In this document: one piece after another, positions 19,066 through 28,477 of the stretch | Position numbering within the stretch: the stretch's first letter is position 1 | Layout: each line of letters opens with the position of its first letter | Source: Gemmatimonadota bacterium | GTDB taxonomy: Bacteria; Gemmatimonadota; Gemmatimonadetes; Gemmatimonadales; Gemmatimonadaceae | Reading direction: 5' to 3' | NCBI GenBank assembly: GCA_023249305.1 | Contig: JAHFCU010000019.1 | Coordinates: forward strand, 1-42,046 | Length of the DNA stretch: 42,046 nt | Notes under the pieces: generated by a model | Databases searched by the model: none | What the model saw: only the letters and a program-made list of their open reading frames with translations | Told to the model about the DNA's origin: nothing | Program-made: the position numbers and the translations under genes

Positions 19066-19419
19066 ATGCCAACGATTCGCGACCTCGTGGCAGCGATTCG
19101 GGAGCGGGAGGGGGTGCAAGCCGCGGTCGTCCTCGGGCGCGACGGGCTGGTCATCGATGGCCAGGCACTGCCGGCGCTCGAGACCGACAACATAGCGGCC
19201 CATGTCCCGCCGGTGCTGCTCGCGGCCGAGGAACTGGGCCATGCGAGCCAGCAAGGCTCGCTGCAAACCGCGGTGCTCGAACAGGAGCGCGGCTACGCCA
19301 TCGTCGCGTCCCTTTCGCCCGAGGCCGTGCTGCTCGTGCTCGCTGATCCCTCGGTCAATTTCGCGCAGCTGCTGTACGAACTGCGGCGCAATCGCGCGAA
19401 CATCGCCGCGCTCGTCTGA
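19066..19419 (+). CDS. Roadblock/LC7-domain protein (MglB-like)
   Basis: A 117-residue protein consisting of one roadblock/LC7 fold: an opening helix (IRDLVAAIREREGVQAAVVLGRDGLVIDG core), then ALPALETDNIAAHVPPVL, and a closing strand-helix (AVLLVLADPSVNFAQLLYELRRNRANIAALV). Such proteins act as GTPase partners (for example MglB with MglA) or as scaffold dimers. No MglA-like GTPase is in the window, so the partner is unknown. A GGAGCGG ribosome-binding site precedes the ATG. The response regulator starts 13 nt downstream. Confidence 0.8.
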   Translation: MPTIRDLVAAIREREGVQAAVVLGRDGLVIDGQALPALETDNIAAHVPPVLLAAEELGHASQQGSLQTAVLEQERGYAIVASLSPEAVLLVLADPSVNFAQLLYELRRNRANIAALV

Positions 19420-19432
19420 CCGGCGTCCGCGC

Positions 19433-19837
19433 ATGACGTGCCACGTACTCGTGGCCGACGACGAACCCCACATCGGCCGCATCGTCAAAACGAAGCTCGA
19501 GCAGGGCCCCTTTCGGGTGACGCTTGTCTTCGATGGCAACGAAGCGCTCGCCGCGCTCGCCGCGCATCCCGACATCCGGCTCGTCCTCCTTGACCTGATG
19601 ATGCCGCACCTGAGTGGCCTCGAGGTCCTCGAGCGCATGCGCAGCGATCCACGGTGGTCGTCCACTCCCTGCGTCATCCTCACCGCCGCCGGGCAGGATC
19701 AGCGGTATGACGACGCAATGCGGCTCGGCGCGTCGGATTTCATCACGAAGCCATTCAGCCCGAAGCGACTGTACGCCCGCGTCGCCGAACTGACCGGTGT
19801 GGATGACGGCGCCGACGCGCCGCCGGCGGTGCCGTGA
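19433..19837 (+). CDS. Single-domain response regulator (CheY-like)
   Basis: A 134-residue receiver domain with no output domain. The acidic pocket (Asp9, Asp10), the phospho-acceptor Asp54 in LVLLDLMMP, Thr84 in VILTA and Lys106 in FITKPF are all present, so it should be phosphorylatable. A short Asp/Ala/Pro tail follows the receiver. It sits between the roadblock gene and manC, overlapping manC by 4 nt (GTGA). No adjacent kinase exists on this strand. Output must be through protein-protein contact. Confidence 0.9.
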   Translation: MTCHVLVADDEPHIGRIVKTKLEQGPFRVTLVFDGNEALAALAAHPDIRLVLLDLMMPHLSGLEVLERMRSDPRWSSTPCVILTAAGQDQRYDDAMRLGASDFITKPFSPKRLYARVAELTGVDDGADAPPAVP

Positions 19838-20880
19838 GCGGCGTGCCGACGTGGGTCGTGGTTCTCGCGGGGGGCGTCGGCTCGCGCTTCTGGCCGCTCA
19901 GCACGCGCGAGCACCCGAAGCAGTTCCTTCCGCTGCTCAGCGATCAGCCGATGTTGCGCGACACCCTCGACCGGCTCGCGCCGTTGGCCGGCGCTGAGTG
20001 CACGCTGGTGCTGACGAATGCGGAACTGGCCAACGGCGTGCGCGCGATCGCGCCGGAACTTCCGCCCGATCACGTGCTCGCGGAGCCCCGCCCCGCCGGC
20101 ACGGCGGCCGCGTTGGCGTGGGCTGCATCGCGCATCGCGAAGACCGCGGGTCCCGACGCGATCATGGTGTCGGTGCACGCCGACTGGGCGATTGCCGACG
20201 TGCCGCGATTCCGCGACGCGCTGCGTCTCGCGGCCGCCGAAGCGGCGCGCACGCGTGGGCTCGTGACGGTTGGGATCGTACCGACCCACGCCGACACTGG
20301 ACTTGGCTACATCGAAGTCGGCGACGCGACGGACGGTGCCGCACGGCGGGTCGCGCGGTTCGTCGAGAAGCCAAAGCGAGAGCGCGCCGAGAGGCTCCTC
20401 GCGGCGGGCGCTCTCTGGAACTCCGGGATCTTCGCGTGGCCGGTGGGGGTCTTCCTCGACGAGCTGCGCACGCACTGTGCGCCCGTCGCTGAGCCGCTGG
20501 CCGGCGCGGGCGACGACGCCGCGCGGTTTTTCGGCGCGGTGCAGGAACCGATCGCCGTGGACGTCGGCGTGCTCGAACGCAGCGCGCGCGTCTTCGTGCT
20601 CCCCGGGAGCTTTGGATGGAACGACGTCGGCACGTGGTCGGCGCTCCGCAGCGTGCGCGCGCGCGATGGTGAGGGCAACGTGGCGCATGGGCGCGTCCAT
20701 CTGCGTGACTCGTGGGACAACGTCGTGTACGCCGCCGGATCGCACGTGGTGCTGTACGGCGTGCGGGGCCTAGTGGTCGTGGAGCACGACGGCGTCGTGC
20801 TCGTGACCACCGAAGAGCAGGCGCGCAACCTCAAGCCGCTGCTCGAACAGTTGCCGTCGTCATTGCGGGACCGCCGGTGA
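19834..20880 (+). CDS. manC: Mannose-1-phosphate guanylyltransferase
   Basis: Makes GDP-mannose from mannose-1-phosphate and GTP, a precursor for exopolysaccharide, O-antigen and other glycans. The 348-residue protein has the nucleotide-binding signature LAGGVGSRFWPLSTREHPKQF (residues 11-31 contain it), AEPRPAGTAAAL, FVEKPKRERAERLL with the sugar-binding WNSGIFAW, and GWNDVGTW. It is the single-domain form without the PMI cupin. The start is GTG at 19834, overlapping the regulator stop. Being co-translated with a receiver and a roadblock protein is unusual. Confidence 0.9.
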   Translation: MSGVPTWVVVLAGGVGSRFWPLSTREHPKQFLPLLSDQPMLRDTLDRLAPLAGAECTLVLTNAELANGVRAIAPELPPDHVLAEPRPAGTAAALAWAASRIAKTAGPDAIMVSVHADWAIADVPRFRDALRLAAAEAARTRGLVTVGIVPTHADTGLGYIEVGDATDGAARRVARFVEKPKRERAERLLAAGALWNSGIFAWPVGVFLDELRTHCAPVAEPLAGAGDDAARFFGAVQEPIAVDVGVLERSARVFVLPGSFGWNDVGTWSALRSVRARDGEGNVAHGRVHLRDSWDNVVYAAGSHVVLYGVRGLVVVEHDGVVLVTTEEQARNLKPLLEQLPSSLRDRR

Positions 20881-20941
20881 CGCGCCGCCCGGCGCTCCAC
20901 CGCGCGAGATCCGCCCGCACCTTCGCCGCATTCGGTACGCT

Positions 20942-21736
20942 GTGAGATTCTGCGCGCTCGCCAGCGGGAGCAAGGCCAACGCCACGCTCGTGGAGGTCGG
21001 CGCGACGCGCCTGCTCGTGGACTGCGGGCTCGGACCGCGCATTCTCACCAGGCGACTCGCCGAGGCCGGTGTGTCGCCCGCGTCCATTGACGCCGTGATC
21101 GTGACGCACGAGCACGTTGACCACATCAAGGGGCTCGCGCAGGCGGTCGCCAAGTGGCACTGGCCGGTGGTCAGCACGGCGGGAACGCTCTCGGCGGTCT
21201 CCGGCCTGCCGCGCGAACGACTGATGCCGACGCCGTACGGCACGCCACGTGCTATCGGCGAGCTCACGGTCGAACTCGTGGCCGTGCCGCATGACGCCAC
21301 CGAGCCCGCGGCCGTGCTCGTCACCGCGACGCGATCTGGCGCGCGTCTCGGCCTCTCCACCGACCTCGGCCACGTACCGGACGCGCTTAGTGCGGCGTTC
21401 GCCCGGCTCGATTACCTGGTGTTCGAGAGCAACCACGACGAGGAGATGCTGCGCAACGGGCCGTATCCGCCGTTCCTGCAGGCGCGCATCGCGAGCGACA
21501 CGGGACACTTGAGCAATCGTCAGACCGGCGATCTGCTGCAACGTGTGGCGCACAAGGGACTGCGCCAAGTGCTGCTCGCGCACCTGAGCCAGCAGAACAA
21601 CGAGCCCACGCTGGCATTCGACGCCGCGTGCGCGGTGCTTCAGCGGACAGCGTTCAGGGGCGCGCTGGCCTGCGCGGCGCAGGATGTGGTCAGCTTTGCG
21701 CTGGGCCGCGGCGCACAGCTCGAGATGAGTCTGTAG
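20942..21736 (+). CDS. MBL-fold metallo-hydrolase, WalJ/YycJ-like
   Basis: A 264-residue metallo-beta-lactamase-fold protein of the YycJ/WalJ group, proposed to act in DNA processing or cell-wall coordination. It opens FCALASGSKANATLVEVG, then the metal motif THEHVDH (residues 55-61), the later Asp in LGLSTDLGHV, ESNHDEEML, and GHLSN with HLSQQNN near the end. All are expected in this group. The start is GTG at 20942, 61 nt after manC. It is the last gene before the bidirectional terminator. Confidence 0.85.
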   Translation: MRFCALASGSKANATLVEVGATRLLVDCGLGPRILTRRLAEAGVSPASIDAVIVTHEHVDHIKGLAQAVAKWHWPVVSTAGTLSAVSGLPRERLMPTPYGTPRAIGELTVELVAVPHDATEPAAVLVTATRSGARLGLSTDLGHVPDALSAAFARLDYLVFESNHDEEMLRNGPYPPFLQARIASDTGHLSNRQTGDLLQRVAHKGLRQVLLAHLSQQNNEPTLAFDAACAVLQRTAFRGALACAAQDVVSFALGRGAQLEMSL

Positions 21737-21777
21737 GAGAGCGAGGAGGGACGAGGACGGGGGTACGGGGTAGCGGA

Positions 21778-21807
21778 ATGGGGGCCGGGCTTTCGCCCGG
21801 CCCCCAT
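21778..21807. terminator. Bidirectional terminator hairpin
   Basis: A perfect 13-bp stem (ATGGGGGCCGGGC paired with GCCCGGCCCCCAT) encloses TTTC (GAAA on the other strand). It lies between the convergent MBL gene and groEL, where a two-way terminator would serve both. There is no strong T-tract, but the stem is very GC-rich. Confidence 0.7.
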
Positions 21808-21876
21808 CGTCAATCGCCATCGTAGATCGGATTCCTGAATCGAAGTCCGAGTTCGATATCCTCGATCTCAGTACAT

Positions 21877-23538
<1,662 letters not shown>

Positions 23539-23844
23539 TTAGTTGACGATCGCGAGGACATCCGACTCGCGCAGGATGAGGTAGTTCTCGCCATCAATGG
23601 TGACCTCGGTGCCGCTGTACTTCCCGTACAGCACCTTGTCGCCAACCTTCACGCTCATGGGGACAATCTTGCCGTCCTCGTAGCGGCCCGGGCCCACCGA
23701 GATGATCTCGCCCTGCTGGGGCTTCTCCTTCGCCGTGTCCGGGATGTACAGGCCGCCGCGCATCTGCTCGGCCTCCTCCGTCGCCTTAATGACCACGCGA
23801 TCGGCGAGTGGCGCGACCTTCGACCCAGGGGTCTTCGCTGCCAT
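23539..23844 (-). CDS. groS: Co-chaperonin GroES
   Basis: The seven-subunit lid for GroEL. The 101-residue protein shows [16 protein letters not shown], then the mobile loop [28 protein letters not shown] and [16 protein letters not shown]. Its ATG follows AGGAG. A CIRCE element and promoter lie about 50-110 bp upstream, so the groES-groEL operon is probably heat-inducible through HrcA, which is not in this window. Confidence 0.97.
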   Translation of the reverse strand: MAAKTPGSKVAPLADRVVIKATEEAEQMRGGLYIPDTAKEKPQQGEIISVGPGRYEDGKIVPMSVKVGDKVLYGKYSGTEVTIDGENYLILRESDVLAIVN

Positions 23845-23892
23845 GTTCAGGACTCCTCGTGCTTTGGGGGTGTATTTGTGCTATAGAAGGAG

Positions 23893-23919
23893 TTGGCACT
23901 CAACATACCTGAGTGCTAA
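23893..23919. promoter_or_regulatory. CIRCE element (HrcA operator) of groESL
   Basis: TTGGCACTC and GAGTGCTAA are separated by nine bases. One arm differs by one base from the consensus TTAGCACTC and the other is exact. It lies next to the candidate groES transcription start, the standard position for HrcA repression. Confidence 0.93.
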
Positions 23920-23924
23920 CAACG

Positions 23925-23952
23925 AGCGTAAGATATGCGAAACCCGTGCCAA
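23925..23952 (-). promoter_or_regulatory. Candidate groES promoter
   Basis: On the minus strand TTGGCA (23952-23947) and TACGCT (23930-23925) are 16 bases apart. The start of transcription would fall at the edge of the CIRCE element, which is where HrcA would block it. Both boxes are moderate matches. Confidence 0.5.
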
Positions 23953-24026
23953 CGCAAGTGCAGGGCAGAACGGTCAATATCACGTAACTTCAATGGAGAC
24001 AGCGTCTTAGATATGCCACAATTGCA

Positions 24027-24052
24027 GAGGGCCGACTGTCATGTCGGCCCTC
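24027..24052 (-). terminator. Hairpin after coaX (candidate terminator)
   Basis: A perfect 10-bp stem, GAGGGCCGAC with GTCGGCCCTC, encloses a 6-base loop 24 bases beyond the coaX stop. No clear T-tract follows on the minus strand. It lies between the end of the mutL-coaX set and the groES promoter and probably insulates them. The rest of the 232-base groES-coaX gap holds only the CIRCE and promoter described above. Confidence 0.55.
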
Positions 24053-24076
24053 CCCCTCTGTCATTCCGACGCGCGG

Positions 24077-24847
24077 CTACCGCAACATCGCATGGGCCAT
24101 GGCAAGCCCCCGAAGCGTGAGATCAGGCTCCAGCAGGTCGAGCTCTTTGCACAGCGGCTTGAAGGATGGCGCCAGTCCGCCCGTCGCGAGCACAAGCGGC
24201 ACCTGCCGACCCGGCCATTCCGCCTTGATGCGCCGCACGAGTCCATCAATGGAGTCGGCAGCGCCGAGGACCACGCCCGACCGGATGCACTCCTCGGTGC
24301 GCCGCCCGATGACCCTCTCCGGCGGCAAGAGCTCCGTCGCCGTCAGCTTCGCCGTCTTTCGGAAGAGCGACTCGGCCGACATCTGCAGTCCGGGCGAGAT
24401 CACGCCGCCGATGAACCGACCGTCGCCCGTAATGCAGTCGAACGTGGTCGCGGTGCCAAGGTCCACCACGATGCAGTCGCATTTGTGGATGCGGCTCGCC
24501 GCCAGCGTGTTGATGATGCGATCGGCGCCGACCGTAAGCGGCTCATCAACGTCGAGCGTTATTGGGAGCTTGGAGCGCGCGTCCACAATGACGGCGGGTT
24601 CCCCCACGAGTCGTTCCGACGCCTCCGAGAGCGGCCCGGTGACGGCAGGTACGACGGAGCCGATAGCGGCTCCCTTCACCATCGTTGGCGCCACTCCCGA
24701 GGCCTGCAACAGCGCGCGCAGCAGCAGGAACGCTTCGTCGGGCGTGCGACTGGCATCGGTGGTCACGCGCCAGCGCGCCACGACTTCGTCGCCATCGCAC
24801 AGGCCGATGGTAGTCTCGGTGTTTCCCACGTCGAAGACGAGCAGCAT
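24077..24847 (-). CDS. coaX: Type III pantothenate kinase
   Basis: CoaX phosphorylates pantothenate in the first step of coenzyme A synthesis. It is the form that needs a monovalent cation and is not inhibited by CoA. The 256-residue protein has the acetate-kinase-fold motifs: LLVFDVGNTETTIGL at the N-terminus, GADRIINTLAAS, VVDLGTATTFDCI and FIGGVISPGLQ. The ATG shares one base with the birA stop (TGATG), so it is translationally coupled; birA-coaX pairs are common. Confidence 0.95.
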   Translation of the reverse strand: MLLVFDVGNTETTIGLCDGDEVVARWRVTTDASRTPDEAFLLLRALLQASGVAPTMVKGAAIGSVVPAVTGPLSEASERLVGEPAVIVDARSKLPITLDVDEPLTVGADRIINTLAASRIHKCDCIVVDLGTATTFDCITGDGRFIGGVISPGLQMSAESLFRKTAKLTATELLPPERVIGRRTEECIRSGVVLGAADSIDGLVRRIKAEWPGRQVPLVLATGGLAPSFKPLCKELDLLEPDLTLRGLAMAHAMLR

Positions 24848-25593
24848 CAGCGACCCTCCGAAAAGACGAGCGATCCGCTGCGGAAGGCCCGCGGACCGGT
24901 CGGCGTGTCCACCATCAATTCTCCCGTCGCACCTATCCCCGCCACAACCCCAGCCGCCGGCTCGCTGACGCGGCGCCCGACGCCGAGATCACGCATGGCA
25001 TACCGGGAGAGTTCATCGAGTGTCAACGGTCCCTCGGCCTTGGCGGCGGACCGCAGTGCGGGCACGATGCAATCCAGCGCTTGAAGTCGCGTGACGCCGC
25101 TCGCGAGTCCTGCCGCCCATTCGACATTCTCGGGTGGCGCGACGTTGAGGCCAAGGCCGATCGCCACCCATTCGATGCGCCGGTCGCGCCAGCGCGTTTC
25201 GATGAGGATGCCACCGAGCTTCCCACCGCGACGGTAGAGGTCATTGGGCCACTTGAGCTGCACGCGATCAGCTGCGAGCGCGTCGAGTGATTCCGCGACG
25301 AGCAGCCCGGCGCGCAACGATAGCACATCGAGCCCGCCAGGTGAAGTTGGCCGCTCCACCAACGTCATCCAGAGTCCGCTGCCGGGCGGCGACGACCAAC
25401 GCCGGCCTGCGCGTCCACGTCCCGCGTGCTGCGCATTGGCGAGCACCAATGTGCCGGCTGCCGCGCCGCGCGCGGCCGCCGTGTGCGCGAGGTCCATCGT
25501 CGAGCTCACGCGTTCGTACAGTTCGACCGACGGCAGCGCGAGCCGCACGGCGAGCGCTGGCGCGCTGTGCCCATCGAGGATCGCGTCAGCCAC
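24847..25593 (-). CDS. birA: Biotin--[acetyl-CoA carboxylase] ligase
   Basis: Attaches biotin to the carboxyl carrier protein of acetyl-CoA carboxylase. The 248-residue protein has only the catalytic domain: SSTMDLAH, then the biotinyl-AMP loop GRGRAGRRWSSPPGSGL, LKWPNDL with the following KLGGILIE, and a C-terminal SH3-like end. The N-terminal DNA-binding helix-turn-helix of the E. coli regulator is absent, so it is a ligase only. The start was placed at GTG 25593, which overlaps the uppP end by 8 nt. An upstream in-frame extension is antisense to uppP. Confidence 0.9.
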   Translation of the reverse strand: MADAILDGHSAPALAVRLALPSVELYERVSSTMDLAHTAAARGAAAGTLVLANAQHAGRGRAGRRWSSPPGSGLWMTLVERPTSPGGLDVLSLRAGLLVAESLDALAADRVQLKWPNDLYRRGGKLGGILIETRWRDRRIEWVAIGLGLNVAPPENVEWAAGLASGVTRLQALDCIVPALRSAAKAEGPLTLDELSRYAMRDLGVGRRVSEPAAGVVAGIGATGELMVDTPTGPRAFRSGSLVFSEGR

Positions 25594-26395
25594 GATAGGC
25601 GACGAGCGCGTAGACCGCGAGGCCGAGCGCGAAACGGTAGATCGCAAAGACAGCGAAGCCGTTCCGTTGGATGAAACGCAGCAGCACCGCAATGGCGATC
25701 CAGCTGCTCAGCGCGGCGGTCGCGATGCCCACGAGCACGGGGGCATCGAGGCCCGACGACAGCAGCTTGGGGACTTTCAGCACGGCCGCGGCGGCGATGA
25801 CCGGCATGGACATCAGGAAGCTGAACACCGCCGCCGACTGTCGGTCGAACTTCAGGGCGCGTGCGGCGGTGATCGTCGAGCCGGACCGCGAGACGCCGGG
25901 GATGAGCGCGAAGACTTGCGCGCACCCGATCAGCAGCGCCTGACGCCAGTTCATATCGGCGAGCGCACGCTCGGCCGGGGCGGCGCGATCGGCCCACCAG
26001 AGCAGTGCCCCCAATGCGATGAGCGCCGTGGCAGTGAGAACGGGGGCGCGGAAGATCGTCTCGGCCTGCTTCTCGAGCAGGAGCCCGAAGATCGCAGCGG
26101 GGATCGTGGCGACTACGATGAACAGAACGCGGTGCTCGGCAATCGTCTCGACGCGCCCAGTGGTCGCGACATTGAGCGCCGCGCGCGCCAGCGCGATCCA
26201 CTCCGCCCAAAAGAAGCTGAGCAGCGCGACGAGCGTGCCCAGATGCAACGCCACGTCGAAAGCGAGGCCCGGTTCGTTCCAGTGAAACGCCCACGGCGCC
26301 AGCGACAGATGCGCCGAGCTGCTGATCGGAAGGAACTCGGCGAGCCCCTGCAGGGTGCCGAGCACGGCCGCTTGCCAGACGGAGACGTCGTTCAT
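25586..26395 (-). CDS. uppP: Undecaprenyl-diphosphatase UppP (BacA)
   Basis: Recycles undecaprenyl diphosphate to the lipid carrier for cell-wall and glycan synthesis; also gives bacitracin tolerance. The 269-residue membrane protein shows LAEFLPISSSAHL (with the conserved Glu and Ser-rich motif) and the second catalytic motif PGVSRSGSTI. About eight hydrophobic helices can be traced. The start is ATG 26395; a frame open further upstream is antisense to bshA. It follows bshA by 28 nt. Confidence 0.93.
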   Translation of the reverse strand: MNDVSVWQAAVLGTLQGLAEFLPISSSAHLSLAPWAFHWNEPGLAFDVALHLGTLVALLSFFWAEWIALARAALNVATTGRVETIAEHRVLFIVVATIPAAIFGLLLEKQAETIFRAPVLTATALIALGALLWWADRAAPAERALADMNWRQALLIGCAQVFALIPGVSRSGSTITAARALKFDRQSAAVFSFLMSMPVIAAAAVLKVPKLLSSGLDAPVLVGIATAALSSWIAIAVLLRFIQRNGFAVFAIYRFALGLAVYALVAYRG

Positions 26396-26423
26396 CCGCG
26401 AGATCCTGTGGTTTCGTCGCCGC

Positions 26424-27551
26424 TCATCGCACGGCGTCGAGATAGAGCGCTTCGTAGAGCGGGAGCACCTTGTCGGTGGCGAAGCGGGTCTTCGCGCGTT
26501 GCACGGCTGCGTCGCCCATCGCGCGCCAGCGCGCCTCGTGACCGAGCATGTCGCTCGCGACGCGGGCCATGCCGACGATGTCACCGACGTCGCCGAGGTG
26601 GCCCGTGACGCCCGACTCCACCACTTCGGGCAGGCCGCCGACATTGTAGCCGAGCACGGGCACGCCGCAGGCCTGCGCCTCGAGCGCTGAGAGGCCAAAG
26701 CTCTCGGAATCGGTCGTGAGCAGGTAGAGGTCGGCGCTCGCGAGCAGCGGGGCAACGCCATCAATCTTGCCAAGGAAGCGCACGTCACTCTCAACGTCGA
26801 GACGGCGTGCCTCTTCCTCCGCGGCCGACCGATCCGGTCCATCGCCGACCATCACCAGCACGCACGGGATTTCGCGCCGCACCGCGGCGAAGATCTGCAC
26901 CACATCGGTGACTCGCTTGACCGGGCGCATGTTCGAGATGTGCATCAGCACCTTGCGGCCGCCGCCAAGCTGCTGGCGTAGAGCGCCATCGTAGGCGCGA
27001 CGATCGAATACCGCAGGATCTACGAAGTTCGGGATCACCTCCACGCGCCGGTTGTCGCAGCCGAAGGCACGCACGGTCTCATCCTTGAGGTGCTGCGAGA
27101 CCGCGGTGACGCGATCGGATTTGTCGATGGAGAACTTGGTGATGGCGTGGTACGAGTGGTCCTGCCCGACGATCGTGATGTCCGTGCCGTGCAGCGTGGT
27201 GACCACGGGAAGATCGTGTCCCGCCTCACGCAGCATCTGCTTGGCCAGCCACGCGCTGGTCGCGTGCGGAATGGCATAGTGCACGTGCAGGAGGTCGAGC
27301 TTCTGCTGCGTAGCCACCTCGTGCATGCGAACGGCCAGCGCGAGGTCGTAGGGCGGGTACTGGAAGAGCGGGTACTGCCCGATGGCGACTTCGTGGAAGC
27401 TGATGCGAGGCGAGAACGTCGGCAGGCGGAAGGGGGGCGCGTACGTGATGAAGTGCACCTCGTGCCCGCGGCTCGCGAGCGCCATGCCGAGCTCGGTGGC
27501 CACGGCGCCCGAGCCGCCATAGGTGGGATAGCAGGTGATGCCGATCTTCAC
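26424..27551 (-). CDS. bshA: N-acetyl-alpha-D-glucosaminyl L-malate synthase BshA
   Basis: The first enzyme of bacillithiol synthesis; joins N-acetylglucosamine from UDP-GlcNAc to L-malate. The 375-residue GT4 glycosyltransferase has the features that single out BshA: KIGITCYPTYGGSGAVATEL, HEVHFITYAPPFRL, FQYPPYDLALAVRM, HVHYAIPHATSAWLAKQM and TTLHGTDITIVG. Further on are VIPNFVDP and the EAQACGVPV donor-binding region. The start is GTG 27551, overlapping the miaA stop (GTGA) after GGGAGAGG. bshB and bshC are not in the window. Confidence 0.9.
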   Translation of the reverse strand: MKIGITCYPTYGGSGAVATELGMALASRGHEVHFITYAPPFRLPTFSPRISFHEVAIGQYPLFQYPPYDLALAVRMHEVATQQKLDLLHVHYAIPHATSAWLAKQMLREAGHDLPVVTTLHGTDITIVGQDHSYHAITKFSIDKSDRVTAVSQHLKDETVRAFGCDNRRVEVIPNFVDPAVFDRRAYDGALRQQLGGGRKVLMHISNMRPVKRVTDVVQIFAAVRREIPCVLVMVGDGPDRSAAEEEARRLDVESDVRFLGKIDGVAPLLASADLYLLTTDSESFGLSALEAQACGVPVLGYNVGGLPEVVESGVTGHLGDVGDIVGMARVASDMLGHEARWRAMGDAAVQRAKTRFATDKVLPLYEALYLDAVR

Positions 27552-28477
27552 GCCGAACCTCTCCCGTGCCACCAGCGCTGGGCCGCCTCGATTGCGCCGG
27601 CATCGCGTGGGTCAAGTTGGGTCACGGCCTCATCGTCAAGCTGATGCCGGAACCAGGTGCGCTGCCGCTTGGCATACTGGCGCGTGGAGACAAGTATAGC
27701 CCGGCGCGCCTCGTCGAGCGTGCCCTCGCCGTCAAGGTGGGCGCGCAACGTTTCATAGCCACAAGCATTCCACGCCGGGGCGTCGGCCGGAACACGCGCG
27801 GTGAGGCCGCGTACTTCGTCGAGCCAACCGGTGGCCAACATTGCGTCGAGCCGTCGTTCGATGCGCTCGTGCAGCACTTCGCGCGGATCCACGACGAGCC
27901 AGCGCGAGCGCCAGTGCGGCGGGCGCGCCGCCTCCCGATGGAGATTGGAGATGCGCTGGCCCGTGAGCATGGCGACCTCGAGGGCGCGGAGGAGCTGCGT
28001 GCGACCGAGTCCGGCGCGCGCCTTGTCCACGTGCAACACCCAGCGGCGTAGCGTCGCGGTGTCGAGCGTCTCAAGCTCGGCGGCGAGCGCGGCACGGCGC
28101 GTGGGATCGAGCGGTGGCTCCTCGAAGAGCGGTTCGATGAGCGCGCGCAGATACAGGCCAGTACCGCCGACGATCAACACGCGTGGAGGGCCGAGGCGTC
28201 GAATGACCTCGTCAGCATGCGCAGCCCACGCCGCGGCGCTGTAGCGCTCGCCGGCATCGGCAAGGTCAAGGCCTTCGTGCGGTACGCGCGCGCGCTCCGC
28301 GGCCGTTGGCTTGGCGGTGCCTATGTCGAAACCGCGATACACCTGCCGTGAATCGGCGGCGAGGATGGTCAGCCCCTGCGCCTCGGCGAGCGCGAGAGCG
28401 AGCGCCGACTTGCCAGCGCCGGTCGGGCCGCAGACGACGCGAAGTTCAGCGCCGGCCGAATCGCCGCTCGAGCTCAT
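27548..28477 (-). CDS. miaA: tRNA dimethylallyltransferase MiaA
   Basis: Adds a dimethylallyl group to A37 of tRNAs that read codons starting with U. The 309-residue protein shows the P-loop GPTGAGKS, DSRQVYRGFDIGTAKP, IVGGTGLYLRAL and the C-terminal STRQYAKRQRTWFR motif. The start at ATG 28477 lies inside the end of mutL (32 nt overlap). An upstream open frame is antisense or out-of-frame to mutL coding. The mutL-miaA order is widespread. Confidence 0.93.
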   Translation of the reverse strand: MSSSGDSAGAELRVVCGPTGAGKSALALALAEAQGLTILAADSRQVYRGFDIGTAKPTAAERARVPHEGLDLADAGERYSAAAWAAHADEVIRRLGPPRVLIVGGTGLYLRALIEPLFEEPPLDPTRRAALAAELETLDTATLRRWVLHVDKARAGLGRTQLLRALEVAMLTGQRISNLHREAARPPHWRSRWLVVDPREVLHERIERRLDAMLATGWLDEVRGLTARVPADAPAWNACGYETLRAHLDGEGTLDEARRAILVSTRQYAKRQRTWFRHQLDDEAVTQLDPRDAGAIEAAQRWWHGRGSA

